A stretch of 64,000 bases of DNA from Amoebophrya sp. A120 (Eukaryota; Sar; Dinophyceae; Syndiniales; Amoebophryaceae), in the NCBI GenBank assembly GCA_905178155.1, contig CAJINV010000013.1, forward strand, positions 300,344 to 364,343. The letters run 5' to 3'. This document shows, in pieces, positions 1 to 10,935 of the stretch. The position numbers were made by a program, and so were the translations under genes. Below the pieces are notes generated by a model. That model searched no databases. It was not told the origin of the DNA and saw nothing but the letters and a program-made list of their open reading frames with translations. The stretch's first letter is position 1; each line of letters starts with the position of its first letter.

Positions 1-371
1 ACTAACGCACGCTATTGCCGCGGAGCATCTCCGTGCCTCCTCTGTTCATCATAGCCCCGTCCTCGCTATGATGCGTCTCGAGCGTCCGTTCTCACATCCT
101 CGAGCCCGATTAAAAGACAAATGCTGCTTGCTGTCTTGTCAGCAACGATGCTTGAGGAACAGTCTTCACAAGCACCGCACAACACACACGTGCGCACAGC
201 ACGAATGAACAGAAGCCAGCGAGATTGTAGTGGGACTACACCTCGCTGCAGTTATGTACTCTACGGTGGCCCCGCTGTATCACCGTACGATCCGGAGGAA
301 TAGTTTTCTTGGGGATACCCGGGGTATAAGCATGATACATTCCAGGGCGGATTGACGCTTAAGCCGCACCG

Positions 372-2714
372 TTACCCCTGAGCCGTAGAACCCGAACGGC
401 AGAATCCCTGCCTTGTCCTCTTCTGTTCGGGTCCACGAACTCCGTTCGTTCGTGCCGCCGAATGGTATCTTTTACTGCTTGTGTTTGGGTTTGCGTCAGC
501 AGGGTTCGATGGCGCGCGTGCTGTTGCGTCGTCCTCTTGCATGTTGTTCTTCATTGCTGGATCGCTAGCTCTAGCATGGATCTTCTGTTGGCTTGTTGAG
601 CCTTCCGCGCGCCCTCGCTCCACCGCGGCTTCACCAAGAAACTCCTGAATGATGTCGGTACTCTGCTCCGCATCCTCGCTGCGCGCGCTCTCCGCCTGCA
701 CATGATGAGTGATTGTGCCCTGTTCTCGCGCTGAAGTTGGTGGCACTCTCAGTGTCGAGCGCAGAATTATGTTTTCGATGTAAAGCTTTGGGTCCAGGAG
801 CGGCGACCGTGGCGCTTTTGTCGTTCTGCTATTAATGTGGTCGTGGTCATAATCGCCGAGCATGTGAGTCCTCTTAGCGTTGCTGGAGAACAAGGGCTTC
901 CTGCTGATAGCCATACTACCGGGCGCAACACTCCCAGCGAGCTCACAACCCGGACCATCCATTGTTCCAAGTGTTCCACACGAAACTTGCGGTCCGGGTG
1001 GAGCGACATTTTCGAGATATGGTTCCAGGTCATTTTCATGCCTCTTTAGCTCTCTCATCAGGGACTCCCAACCGCCCTGCGCGCCTGCGCCTGCGTTTGC
1101 TGCGGAGACCTGGCGCAGCCCTTGTTGTTGGGGGCAAGCCTTCTTGAAGCAGGTATTCGTCCGTGACGCGTTGTCACCTACTACATGACTTTCAACGGGC
1201 GACGCCGAAGGTGGTTCGCGGGAGGCGTTTCTCGTGTGATCGGTTTGGTCTTCCTCGCGATACTCGTTCCGTGCTGCAAGTGCTAGCCGCCCCGGAGATG
1301 GAGGAAAAAGTGTTGTTTGCGGAATTATTGTGTCCTCACGACCGGCTGGAAGATTTTGCGCCAGCGATCCTTCAAGTTGTACCGAGACCGTACCCGCAGG
1401 TTGGACGCAGCTACCAGACGAGCCAGAAGGACAAATACCTGCTCCTGTTGCCCTAGTGTTCGTCTTCGACGAAGCGTTTGAAGGTGGGTACTCGATCGTG
1501 TCTGAGCCATCCGCTGCAGCTGCTTCTTCCTGTTCCTCTAGTGCACAGGCTGAGACGGGGGGCTGCGGCTGCTCTCTCTCTAGTCCCGCTTGTTGCGAGC
1601 AGTTCCGTGTTGTACGCGATTCGCTACTAGATGGAGGCGCATCTTCCAGCGAACCAGAAGCATGCCGCTCCGCCTGCTTCCGGTGCTTCATCTCCACCGC
1701 CGGTTGCTCTTTGCTATGTTTCCTCGACGTGACGCCAGTCACGTTTTCGTTTCTATTTTCTTCGACTGAAAAATTTGTTGTCTGTCCAGGATCAACAGCA
1801 GCACACACAGCACCAGGAGCAGGCACCTCGCTGTTGTTTTCGTTGGCGTCAACATTATCTTCATGAACAGAGACCGTTCTCGCGACGCAGATTTCGCCTG
1901 GTGCCGTCGGTGCGGGTGCCGCGCATTGCTCTTTTACAACCACGTCTCCTGCGCCTTGCAAGTTGGAAGCCCCATCTTGAGCCACGATCTCCACCTCTGC
2001 GTCTAGCCGGTGAGCGTAGCCATGCCCGCCCGGATCGACGTCCTCGGCGAAGCCGAAGCTTTCTTGCACGGGAATGGTGCTACAGAAGGACGACTCATCC
2101 GCGGCCGCCGGCGAGCGCATCGACGAAGAGGAAGTGCCACTGTTTGCCAAGCCGGGTGGGGAGCCGGAGTTCAGCGATGCGAGAGCATCCATTTCCAGTG
2201 TTTCTTTCAACGTCGGCACGTACAGGACTGGCCGAAAGAACGCAGCAGTGGATGTTGCAGCGCCGTTACTCGTCTCTATGATTTGGCAGGACTTTTGGGA
2301 CGGCGCATGCAGTTCTGCCGAAGCAGATGATGAATCCACTTGTTCAGCGAGGGTCTCAGCTGCTGGCGCAGCCACCGATCCTGCTAAAGTCGTCGTCGCT
2401 ACGGAGGGTGCGGAAGCACGCGTTGGACCCGAATATCCCGCGCCGGCGCTGGACCCCGTATCTGATCCAGCTCCTCCACCACCAGTAATTCTTGCGAGTG
2501 GCTGATCGTGTTCATGGGGATTATTTAGCACTGCAGCAAGAATTTCAGCGCCGGGGACGGTCGCCGTTCCTCGAGTTTGACGTTGATACTGCACAGATGG
2601 TTCTTTCGGTGGACCATAAAGAGGTCGCTGCTCGACGTGTTGTGGCGCACTAGTAATGTCAAGGAAAACACCAGTGCCTGCACTAGGCGCAGACGGCGCC
2701 AGACCTGGTGTCGG
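372..2714 (-). CDS. C-terminal part of a disordered host protein, downstream of an in-frame TAG
   Basis: This open minus-strand frame runs to a stop at 372. It continues in the same frame from the exon at 2715-3354, from which it is separated only by one TAG (2715-2717). Coding-like sequence starts immediately after the TAG, with no ATG there, so this looks like the C-terminal part of the same gene rather than a new gene. The product is rich in Ser, Ala, Gly and Glu, with no recognisable domain, membrane segment or catalytic motif. It is typical of an intrinsically disordered eukaryotic protein. The TAG could be a nonsense mutation, part of a very short intron, or a real terminator followed by an unrelated frame. 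The function is unknown. Confidence 0.5.
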   Translation of the reverse strand, partial: PTPGLAPSAPSAGTGVFLDITSAPQHVEQRPLYGPPKEPSVQYQRQTRGTATVPGAEILAAVLNNPHEHDQPLARITGGGGAGSDTGSSAGAGYSGPTRASAPSVATTTLAGSVAAPAAETLAEQVDSSSASAELHAPSQKSCQIIETSNGAATSTAAFFRPVLYVPTLKETLEMDALASLNSGSPPGLANSGTSSSSMRSPAAADESSFCSTIPVQESFGFAEDVDPGGHGYAHRLDAEVEIVAQDGASNLQGAGDVVVKEQCAAPAPTAPGEICVARTVSVHEDNVDANENNSEVPAPGAVCAAVDPGQTTNFSVEENRNENVTGVTSRKHSKEQPAVEMKHRKQAERHASGSLEDAPPSSSESRTTRNCSQQAGLEREQPQPPVSACALEEQEEAAAADGSDTIEYPPSNASSKTNTRATGAGICPSGSSGSCVQPAGTVSVQLEGSLAQNLPAGREDTIIPQTTLFPPSPGRLALAARNEYREEDQTDHTRNASREPPSASPVESHVVGDNASRTNTCFKKACPQQQGLRQVSAANAGAGAQGGWESLMRELKRHENDLEPYLENVAPPGPQVSCGTLGTMDGPGCELAGSVAPGSMAISRKPLFSSNAKRTHMLGDYDHDHINSRTTKAPRSPLLDPKLYIENIILRSTLRVPPTSAREQGTITHHVQAESARSEDAEQSTDIIQEFLGEAAVERGRAEGSTSQQKIHARASDPAMKNNMQEDDATARAPSNPADANPNTSSKRYHSAARTNGVRGPEQKRTRQGFCRSGSTAQG

Positions 2715-3354
2715 CTAGATCCCGGTATAAACCAGCGGGAGCGGCTGCGAAAACGCAGGAGGCATCAAGGTCGGCTGTTGCAAAAAGGGCGGCTGAATCA
2801 TGCCAGGCCGAGACGAGAGGCACCGGGAGCCACTCCCAAAAGGACCCGGCGCCGACGATGCAACGGTCGAAGAACTGCCACCAGGGCCTGAATAAACTTG
2901 CTGCGTCTGCTGCATTGGAAACCGAAAGAAACCACTTCCACCCAGAGAGGCAAAGTTCGTAACTTGCTCTGGAACAGAAGGAGTGCTTGCATTCCCATTT
3001 ACAAATCCTGCAGACGCATCAGAAGAATGAAGATGCGCTTGAACGTGCGATCCTGTTGCTGTCGCGCGTGCGTGTAGTCCATTATGCAATTGCAACGTAT
3101 TGCGCCCTCGTGGTGCTCCGTGTGTCATGTGGGGCTCCTGTGCGCCGCCTGGGCGGTCGAGAGTCGTTGTACTAGTTGTCGTGCGCCTCAGTTCGTCGTC
3201 GTCGTGGTCCTGCTCCTGCGAGGTTGAACTTGAGGAGCTCGTGTTCGAGCTTGCAGCCAGACTCTGCGGACTTTTCCCGTGTCGGCCCTCTTGTTGCAGC
3301 GTTGTCCTCGTCGAAACGTCGTGTGCAGGGCTCTCACTTTCGGTCGTCGTATAC
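2715..3354 (-). CDS. Internal or terminal exon of the disordered host gene
   Basis: The exon begins at the acceptor CATAG|G (first exon base 3354). It joins exon 3536-4377 across a 181-bp intron with an AG|G split codon that restores an open frame. It encodes Ser-, Gly-, Pro- and Gln-rich sequence without a recognisable fold and reaches TAG at 2715-2717. The correct phase across the intron is the main evidence that it belongs to the upstream exon. No function can be assigned. Confidence 0.6.
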
Positions 3355-3535
3355 CTATGCATTGATTATGATTTTTGAAGTAAAGCAAAATATGAACCCT
3401 AAACAAGATTTGAAACCCTAGACCCCTATCTGCGTCGGCCGCTGCTCTGGGCCAGTACGTAGTATGGAAAGTTTTTCTATTTTTTCGAATCAATACATCA
3501 AATCTTCTTCAGTCCGACTCGTTCATCAATCTCAC
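3355..3535 (-). other. Spliceosomal intron, 181 bp
   Basis: On the minus strand the donor reads ATCAG|GTGAG and the acceptor reads GCATAG|GTAT. The intron is AT-richer than its exons and contains stops in all frames. Removing it joins frame 0 to frame 2 through a split Arg codon. Confidence 0.75.
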
Positions 3536-4377
3536 CTGATTGACTCAGCCGGCTCGACGACCCTGACGCGACTCGACGATTTACAACTTCTTGATGATTT
3601 CGCTCCATTGCGATTATCGTCAATGGAAGACTTGAGTACGGAGCGCCGCGGCGTCGAAGTCACGACGAGCGGCTGCCTTTTCTTCAACGGCGGGGTCTTT
3701 AGAATTTGACTTTCCGATGGAGTACTTGCGACGCGAGCCTGTTCAGCAGCGTTTTGTATTTGTTCGTGGAGACCATAGCTACTCTTATTCGCATTCGTTC
3801 TATCTGCTCCTCGTACTTCTGACACGGCCGAGTGCTGCCTTTTTGCCTCGGCATCCCCGTCGATCTCGATTTCGGTTGCGGTTCGGTGAGACAGCATGAC
3901 CGGTGGTGGCAGGGTCGTAACGGAATCGCGCAGACCACCAGAATTCGAGTGTGTGCGAGCCGAACCCGCGTCGCCGACGGACAACGGACCAGGAATGCGT
4001 GTGAAACGCGCAGGGATCGCATCGACGGTAGATCCGCTGACTCTTCCCGTATTTGCAGCAGGGACCTCCGCGACAGTGACAGTGAGGTGATTAGCAGGGC
4101 CATCAGCTGTGCGTGTGCCTGCAGGTCTTGTCTGACGAAAATTCCAATGCGCGTCCATGCTTCCTTTGGAGCTTTCCGAGGATGCCAGCCCGGGGGGCCC
4201 GCCGGTGGATGACGAACTGCAACTGCTGGCAGCAGACACCGATTCTGGCACACTCCCAGAGGACCCAGCGGACGAGGAGTGACCTCGCGCGGGCGCTGAC
4301 GCTCCACCGAAAAATGCTGAAGCAGTAGCAGAAGTACTCGTCGTGCGGCATGAGAAGGAAGTCCTCGTCGCTGGGGA
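3536..4377 (-). CDS. Exon of the disordered host gene
   Basis: This is a minus-strand open segment rich in Ser, Thr, Ala and Gly that ends at a clear splice donor at 3535. Its 842 nt leave two extra bases, matching the phase-2 join to the next exon. Its upstream border is a frame change relative to the segment above 4407. A 29-bp GT...AG interval (4378-4406) would make that join in frame, but an indel is equally possible. There is no domain and the function is unknown. Confidence 0.5.
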
Positions 4378-4406
4378 CTGGCGTCGTGCTGGGTAGAAGT
4401 GCTGAC

Positions 4407-5900
4407 GTGCTGGTCGTGTGCGGCCGCACTATTGAGGTCGGCATCTATGCCCCCTCCGCGCGCCGAGGACCGGTTGGAGTAGTTGGAGTGCGCGAGGCCA
4501 CCACTGCTACCGAAATTCGTCATTTGGCTGTAGTTGACGAGCGAGTCGGTGTTGAGACTGGACGCGCCGGGCGGATTGCTGTCGACGGAAGAGACCTCGC
4601 TCTGCTCTTCTGAAATGCGGCCCATCACCATCGAAAATCTGGCGATCGGGGAAAACACATTAGGCTGCTGTTGATGCGCAGGCGGAATTACGGAAGGAGG
4701 TGCAGCCGGCATGCCATGATCATGTGGCAGTAACGTCGTTGGCACCGGTCCGGTCGGCAGTTGGCAGCGTGGCTGAGAAGATTGACGAGCCCGTGGCGGG
4801 GAGAGAGTTTCATCTTGACCTTGGTCGTCCGAACTAGCTGGCGGGGTCGAGAGCTGCGGGGAAGTCACGTTGCATTCCTCGATTGTAGCAGGCCGCCCCC
4901 GCAGCCGCAGGTGTTCGGGGGCACCTCCTGCAACCTCAACGGGATCACCCTTGTTCGCTCGTCGGCCATTTTTAGCTGGCGGAAACGTAGGCAAACTCCG
5001 TGGCGTGACGGTCGTACCGACTCCAGGCGCCGCTGCGGCTGCAGCGTCCTGTGGTTTTTTATTTGCCTTTTTGCTTCTACTTCTCCGACGAGAAGACGAG
5101 GAGGAGGATCTATTGGCTTGCTTCCTCTCAATCCGGCCTTCTGCTTTGGCGCCTACTTCCGCTCTTGGTGTCGCGTGCGAGTCCACCATTCGCCCTTGCT
5201 GCTGAACAACATCACGAAAAGTCGAGATTGGCGGCGGTGGCGGGTGTTGGTGGAAAGATGCCGAGGCGGTTCTCCATCCGGTAGTACCAGTGCCACCTAG
5301 TTGTATACCTACATCAACATCTCCCTCCACCGCCACATCTTCATAATTTACGCGACGGAGCTTCATCCTAGTGCTTTCGTTTCCGTCTTGTTTTGAGCTC
5401 GATGAGGAACTCGACAGGGAAGGACTACTGGTATTTAAAATGTTGGCAAAAGCAGCTGCTGGCCCCGCCGGCCTCGGCCGCTCTACTTCTTGCAAATAAC
5501 GGCTACTAGTAGAGTTTGAGTTCGTTGACCTCGACGCATGTCCTTGTTGCGCCGCCCCATCTGCGGCAAAATAGGATTCTCTGAGATCGTTCGCATACCT
5601 TGGAGGTCCACCTCGTGCACGTGCTGCCGCTCCTGCTGCTTCGTCGTCTGATATCCGCAAGTCATCTTCTACTTGTTGAGTTCTTACTACTTCTTTCGTC
5701 ACACACGCAGCTGCACCGCGAGAAGCGTTGCTGCTTTGGGTTCTTGCTGTTCGTGCGCTAGAGCCGCTCAATGTGGACATGAAATTTCGCAGATCACTAG
5801 CGATCGATCGGTTGTGTTGGCTGCAACGGAGACGACCGCTGTGTACCGTCGAACTGGCCGAGCAGCTGGTCTCCCTCGAACTGCTTGCCGCCTCTTTCAT
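4407..5900 (-). CDS. Large low-complexity exon of the disordered host gene
   Basis: This is minus-strand coding-like sequence with runs of Ser (around 5420), Pro, Ala and basic Arg/Ser/Lys stretches (around 5080). The frame stays open past 4407 down to 3699, but composition beyond 4407 becomes non-coding-like while another frame takes over, so the coding part probably stops near 4407. The upper border near 5900 is also a frame change. No catalytic domain is visible. This is probably part of a scaffold-like or nuclear disordered protein, but that is inference only. Confidence 0.45.
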
Positions 5901-6558
5901 GATTGCTGGTTCGGTCTCGCGCACCTCCCGCGCCTGCAGCTCCGACCAATAAAGCCGGTGTACTAGTTGTAGAAGAAGTGGTTGTACTAGTAGAGGCAGT
6001 GCCAGTGGCAGTGCAGTTATAACCAAAATTACGAAGGTCTTCGAGCTCCTTGTAGTCTGCATGTGTTAGACGAGGCGGCGCCGGGACGGGACTTGGTTTT
6101 GCCTTGTTTGATGCGGTCTTGGTATGCGTACTATGCTGAAGAGATGCCAACGGTTTGCTACCTGCTGGTTCCAAATTCAACTGCCTCTTGTGCTGCTGTA
6201 CCATCAAGTCTCGGAGGTATCTTTCGTGCTCGTCCTCTGCGTCACTCGCTGCCGGCGGCTCTGCTCCGTGCCTGCCTTCCTTGAGAACTACGGTGCCCGA
6301 GAGACAAGAAGAAAGCTCACGCGAGCCTTCATTTTCTGCTGTCAAGACGATCTTGTTCGCTGCGAGTTGCTTTCCACCATTCTCAAGAAACAATGTGTCC
6401 TTAGTCGCAGAAGACGTGGAACTGATTTGAGTTTGAGTGCTGGGGATGTTTCCCGGTGTTTCAAAATGACTTGCCGATATCAAAGTATTTCTGACTCTGC
6501 CATTGCTAGTAGGTTTGGATTTTTCCATCTTCATTAATGAGGATGTTGGTGGATACAT
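5900..6558 (-). CDS. N-terminal segment of the disordered host gene
   Basis: This minus-strand frame opens with an ATG at 6558. It is Ser/Thr-rich and contains a short charged stretch (Asp/Glu, then Gln/His/Lys) that could be helical. It leaves the coding frame near 5900, where the next segment continues in a different frame. A conventional intron is not obvious at the change. The overlapping small frame at 6506-6691 might instead supply an upstream exon. Confidence 0.4.
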
Positions 6559-6691
6559 CTTGAACTACTAAGAACTTCGACTGCTTCTTCAAATTATGCG
6601 TAAGTACTGGCTCAGTATGTTCCATATACAACACGCCTCCTTGTCCTTGTTCTAGTTGTACAACTAGGAAATAGTGGCGGCCTTTCGTCAC
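6506..6691 (-). CDS. Possible upstream exon, about 60 codons
   Basis: This short minus-strand frame has a globular-looking composition, with alternating hydrophobic and charged residues, unlike the disordered frames below it. It has no ATG at its 5' end (the first possible start is GTG), so it would have to be reached by splicing. No flanking splice pair could be fixed by eye. Confidence 0.2.
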   Translation of the reverse strand: MTKGRHYFLVVQLEQGQGGVLYMEHTEPVLTHNLKKQSKFLVVQDVSTNILINEDGKIQTY

Positions 6692-8300
6692 TTTCTTTCA
6701 ACTTTCTACAACATCAATCTTCAGCCACACTACATCAGCATTGCAATCAGAATCACCCTTGCGCTGCAGCCGCAGGATGTTGTGCCGCTAGAACGGCCGC
6801 TGCAACAGCAGCACAGAGACAGAATCAACAAAACCATACATGCTCATAAATCATTTCTTGGATCTGGTCTGTCTTCAGTTGCTTTGTCTCCAAAGCTGTG
6901 ACACACATCTGAGTGACTCAGTGCGCACTAAACATCTATCTTCTACTTCAACCGCTTAGTGCTCATAGTAAAATCTTCACGACCGCATCCATGCATTGTA
7001 CACGACAACGATCGGATCCCTGTCCGCACGATCATGTATGATCAAAGAATTACCACTGCTTATCCATGTTTTCCTGAGCTTCACATGCTACCTACGTCAC
7101 CTTGCGCAAGCAGCACCAAGCAAAAGTACGCACGAGAACGCCGGTAAAAGCCTGTCAATAGCAATCCTTTCGCATTCATCGCTCGCCCTATCATGATCCA
7201 CACACATGCACAAAATGATCGCGTCGACAATGAAATCGATCCTTTGTCTTACTTTTGCATCTTTGATGGTTCACGTTCATGAAATCGCGACGAGAAGCGA
7301 GCTCCTTTTTACCCTTGCCTCCAGGTGCTGGCGCTGCCGCAGATCCCTCTTCATCAACGATCCACCGGCACTGCAACTTTTACTTTTTGCAGACTACCAC
7401 CTGTACAAGCTCCAGAAAATAAGCGATATCGCATTTCAACACTTCATCATGCGGGGAGGGGAAACGCATACGCAAGAACTGTGAATCATTGAGCCGGAAA
7501 GTGATCTTCTTCTTTATCTTCAAAGATGATCGTCAACACGACTGCAGACAGCAAATATGATGTTTTGTCGAAGTGCATAATCTACGAGACGATTATCTTT
7601 ATCATTTTCTTTTTCTACAGCGTAAATTTCAAGAAGTAGACTCTCTGTCGACGTAAGTTGTACAACCGCATTTTATTGCCGCAAGCATCCGAGGAAGAGT
7701 TGGTAATCAGCTCAACACGATCAAGTTGGTGAGTCTTGTTCTGTCCACCGGCGACGTCTTCGTCGCACTGGGGCAAAGAAATGCCAGCTGCAGCAAAAGG
7801 CTTGTTTAAAATAAATCGCCTACTGCTACCCTTGAGTCTTGGCAAACAGTTCCTAAATTGCACTTCAATTCTGCAACCCGGTGGCGTTGCTTCGATCTTT
7901 TTACAAGATGAAACGTCCCAGCGGAGTGTCTTTTGTCATAATTGGAAACTACTGAAACATTCAGATTGAATAGCGATAGCGAAGATCATCTCGCGGCGTG
8001 CGGTAGTGTTTGCGCAGGTAAAAAATGCGCTAAACCTAAATTGGACTGACTTTGCGCCAGTAAATAGTACCATCTCACCAATACCACTCTGTCTCAAATA
8101 TTAATGTCCTCCCGAAATACTTAGAATCCGTACAGGTACACTCGATGTCAATGTATCCATACGTAAGAAGCAAAGTGTTGGAGAGGACTCCTCTGCTGGT
8201 GTCGCATTTGCATACGACTTCACATCATCATATGTTTGAATTTGCTTTCAACAACAACATCAGCGCTACTTTACTATGTTGTAGCTGGAAACTTTTTTAT
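6692..8300. other. Intergenic, nothing recognised
   Basis: The composition is balanced and there is no ORF with coding character, no repeat and no RNA gene that I can identify. It probably contains the upstream region of the minus-strand gene. Confidence 0.5.
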
Positions 8301-8308
8301 GCTATCTA

Positions 8309-8400
8309 CCCCTGCCCCAACCCCTGCCCCATCCCCTGTCCCAGCCACTTCCCTAGCCCCTGCCCCAACCCGGGGCAGGCCCTGAACCCAGGCCCCCACA
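8309..8400 (+). repeat. C-rich minisatellite
   Basis: Imperfect repeats of about 12 bp built on CCCCTGCCCCAA/T, degenerating rightwards into CCC-rich sequence. It is a simple low-complexity tract, and the apparent peptide repeats in the overlapping frame are a by-product. Confidence 0.7.
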
Positions 8401-8969
8401 ACCCTAAGTGCCCTCGGCTTCCATAATCCTGAACCCGAAGCCCCTAAAGCCCGGAGCCTCCTACACCCGGATCCCCCTAGAGCCTAACTCCGCCGCTGCG
8501 AAATCTCTTCCAATTTCGGCGAAGCTAACAAGATGAAAAAACCAGCAGCAGAAAAACCAAAAAAAAAGAATCCCATCCGCTGCCGAGTCTGCAAACCTGT
8601 CAGACTTCGCGAATTTAGTGAACTCGCGGGAATTTGTTTCCGCTTCTGAACCCAGCGAAGGTCGGCAGATCAATCCGAATCATCCAACTCGAGGACGGAG
8701 AGGATTTTCGCGCCGTTTTCCCATTTGCGAAAAGAAAACAAAAAACAGCGCCAATCATTTTCAAACTCCGCAAAGCATTCCACTTTGTTGATAATATGCA
8801 ACAAAATGCAAAGCCCGGGCCGGATGTTTCTGGGCTTCGCCATGAAAGTCCCCCGCCTTTTCGAATTCGACAAAAGCCCGAGAATACGCACGGCAAACCC
8901 AAAAAACACCCCAAAAAAAAGCGCGCCCCTAAAGCAAACCCTAAGCCGCCCCCGGGTCGCAGGAGGGCC

Positions 8970-9787
8970 TCCAGAGTAAAATGCGGCCAAATGGCTCCGG
9001 ATCGGTTTTGGGGTCTGGCAAGTGCAGGCGGCGGCGGCAAACTTGGCGAATTAGGTCGACCCCGCGCCGGGCGGCGGCGGCGGTGCAGCCGCCCGGCGCC
9101 CAATTTCCCGCGGTCGCAAATGCGCCCGGTGTGCTGCGCTAGCGCAGCAAATCAGACCGCCGCCCGCCGTGCCTGTGCGAGTTTCCGCCTGGGCCGTGGC
9201 CTGGAAGCGCAAGCCTTCCGGGCGGCGCGGGGGCCTTACGAGCCCGCTCCCCGCCTCCTTCTCACATTCTGCGGAAGGGCGGGACCGGCGGGGCAGACTG
9301 CAACCCGCGGACGCGCGCAAGATATCGAAGCGCGCCGTCCCGTTCTTAGCCGGCCCGCCCCCCATAGTCTTCGCCGGCTCGGCCCCCCTTCGGCCTTTTC
9401 GAGCGGCGCGGCCGGGGCCCGGCTCGCACAGAAAGAACCGGCGCCCGGCCCCGATGGAGCGCGACGACAGGGCGAGCCGCCTTTGGTTTTGCGCACTGAC
9501 TTCATCGGCGGAGGCGGCCCAGAGCCGTCCCCGCAAGAGTAGAGCATGGCGGGAACTCGCGCGGTGGGTTTATGGGCATCATGTGGGCCAGGCATGCCGA
9601 ACCAGGCGCGGGCAGAATTAGGAAAGGGCCCACACACTTTAAAGCAATAGCTCCCTCTTGATTGAGGGGGATCAGTTGTCGCCCTAGAAGATAGGAGGGC
9701 CCACCCGGTGTGAGGGTCCATTTTTTTCTTGATTTTAGCAAACTGCACAAACTCCAAAAGCGCTGGACATTTGCAAATGTGGAACCC
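8970..9787. other. GC-rich, palindrome-bearing noncoding island
   Basis: GC content rises abruptly and the open frames on both strands are composition artefacts. A perfect 18-bp palindrome, TGCTGCGCTAGCGCAGCA, lies at 9132-9149. Its character resembles the GC-rich island at about 61720-62560, but I found no shared sequence. Confidence 0.4.
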
Positions 9788-9792
9788 AAAAG
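9788..9792 (+). repeat. Target-site duplication, left copy (AAAAG)
   Basis: AAAAG lies immediately before the 5' LTR and is repeated at 36192-36196 immediately after the 3' LTR. A 5-bp duplication is typical of copia-type integration. Confidence 0.85.
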
Positions 9793-10321
9793 TGTCAAAA
9801 TCCTCCCAGATTTCACCAGTAAACCTGCAATAACTGCGAAACTGGCCAAAACTTTTTTGACAACAACTTCTACGGGAACAATAAAGTTTTGCCAAGGTGA
9901 AGCAGGAATACGGGAAATTTTGGATTTGGTGGATATCCTGCGGCTAAGGCGTCCGCTGTGGCTGTACTCGGGTGACCGTGTGGCGTGGCTGTACATACAC
10001 CACACCGCACCAAGGAAGCAGTTATTCGGGGCACTCACTCAGAAAGGTGGGCCAGGTTTGGCATCTCTTACGGGAGAGCGCCATACTTGGTATGCGGACG
10101 GTACAAGCATCCGGTGCTACACGGACAACATCAAAAATGGTCCAGATACCGCGGGAAAGTTTTTCCCCCTTGCCACCGAATTTCCCGCGCGAAGATTCTG
10201 GCAAGGTGAAAGGAAATTGGAAATCGTAGAAGAACGGGGCGGCCTGCAGCGGTTTGCGCGACAGCTGCAGGGAGAAGAGCCAGCGTCGGGGGTATCGGGA
10301 AGTCAGGAAGAGTCACAATAA
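9793..10321 (+). pseudogene. Pol C-terminal tail duplicated in the 5' LTR, no start
   Basis: This open segment is the LTR copy of the last ~175 codons of pol. In the 3' LTR the same sequence is fused in frame to RNase H. Here it has no start codon or upstream pol, so it is presumably not expressed as such. The frame runs on into flanking DNA upstream only by chance. Confidence 0.75.
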
Positions 10322-10345
10322 ATCTTTTATTGATGTTTATAAAAA
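10317..10345 (+). promoter_or_regulatory. LTR AATAAA and TATA-like box
   Basis: AATAAA (10317-10322) overlaps the stop of the pol tail, and TATAAAAA follows at 10338-10345. The pair recurs in the 3' LTR at about 30099-30127. The natural reading is poly(A) signalling for pol plus a promoter for transcription rightward into the LTR ORF. This is inference from motif and position only. Confidence 0.45.
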
Positions 10346-10765
10346 GTCTCTATTCTTTTCAGGGAACAACTTCAGGCTTAACAATTAGAAGAGAAAGAGA
10401 AGAAGTGATCAATTCTTTTTGAAAAGATCCAGATGTGAAGATCATCTTCGTGCTTATTTTTCTGTGACAAAAAGATGAACTCTTCAACAAGTTACTCAGA
10501 AAGGAAAAAGAAGACGTCTTTATCATCGGTAGAAGCGTCTGCTCATAAAAAGGTCTACACTTCCCGCGTGCGAACATTGGACAGATCTTAACTGCTGTCT
10601 CATTGGTTGGTGGTTTTGGTGGTCGTACTTGTTTTTTGCTTTTATTATGAAGAATTTCTTTTCAGGGAAAATCATTTTCAAACGGCTGTATCTTTCTTTA
10701 GGCGACAAAAAGATTTAAGATTGAAGTAAAAACAAAAAAATGAATCAACGCTACTTATTTGAAAC

Positions 10766-10857
10766 AAGCGACACATCTCTATTGCAGTCATTCTTTACAC
10801 CCTCTTAAATAAAGCGACTATTTACAGCGACAACTTCAAAGCGACCCTTTAAGCGAC
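10766..10857 (+). repeat. Cluster of five AGCGAC motifs in the LTR leader
   Basis: AAGCGAC occurs at 10766, 10812, 10839 and 10851, and AGCGAC at 10826. All are on the same strand, just upstream of the LTR ORF. The 3' LTR keeps four of the five (one is changed to AACGAC). Possible roles are a protein-binding array or an RNA packaging signal. Confidence 0.45.
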
Positions 10858-10935
10858 ATTTTGAAAAAAAGCCTTTCTTTGCTGTATCTCGAAAAGACAC
10901 TCTAAGATTAGCTTAATCTGACTCCTTCCTGCACG

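Noticed and set aside
3390-3425. CCCTAAA-type telomere-like sequence
   Set aside because: Only two isolated AACCCTA words occur inside an intron, with no tandem array.
3699-6062. Single 787-codon minus-strand protein
   Set aside because: Only about the middle two-thirds looks coding. At both ends another frame has the better protein-like composition, so the full frame is not one protein.
8145-8426. 93-codon frame with Pro/Cys repeats
   Set aside because: The repeats derive from the C-rich minisatellite and the rest lacks coding character.
8634-9542. 302-codon plus-strand frame
   Set aside because: It spans an abrupt GC-rich island with similarly long frames on the other strand. Composition explains it and no domain is visible.
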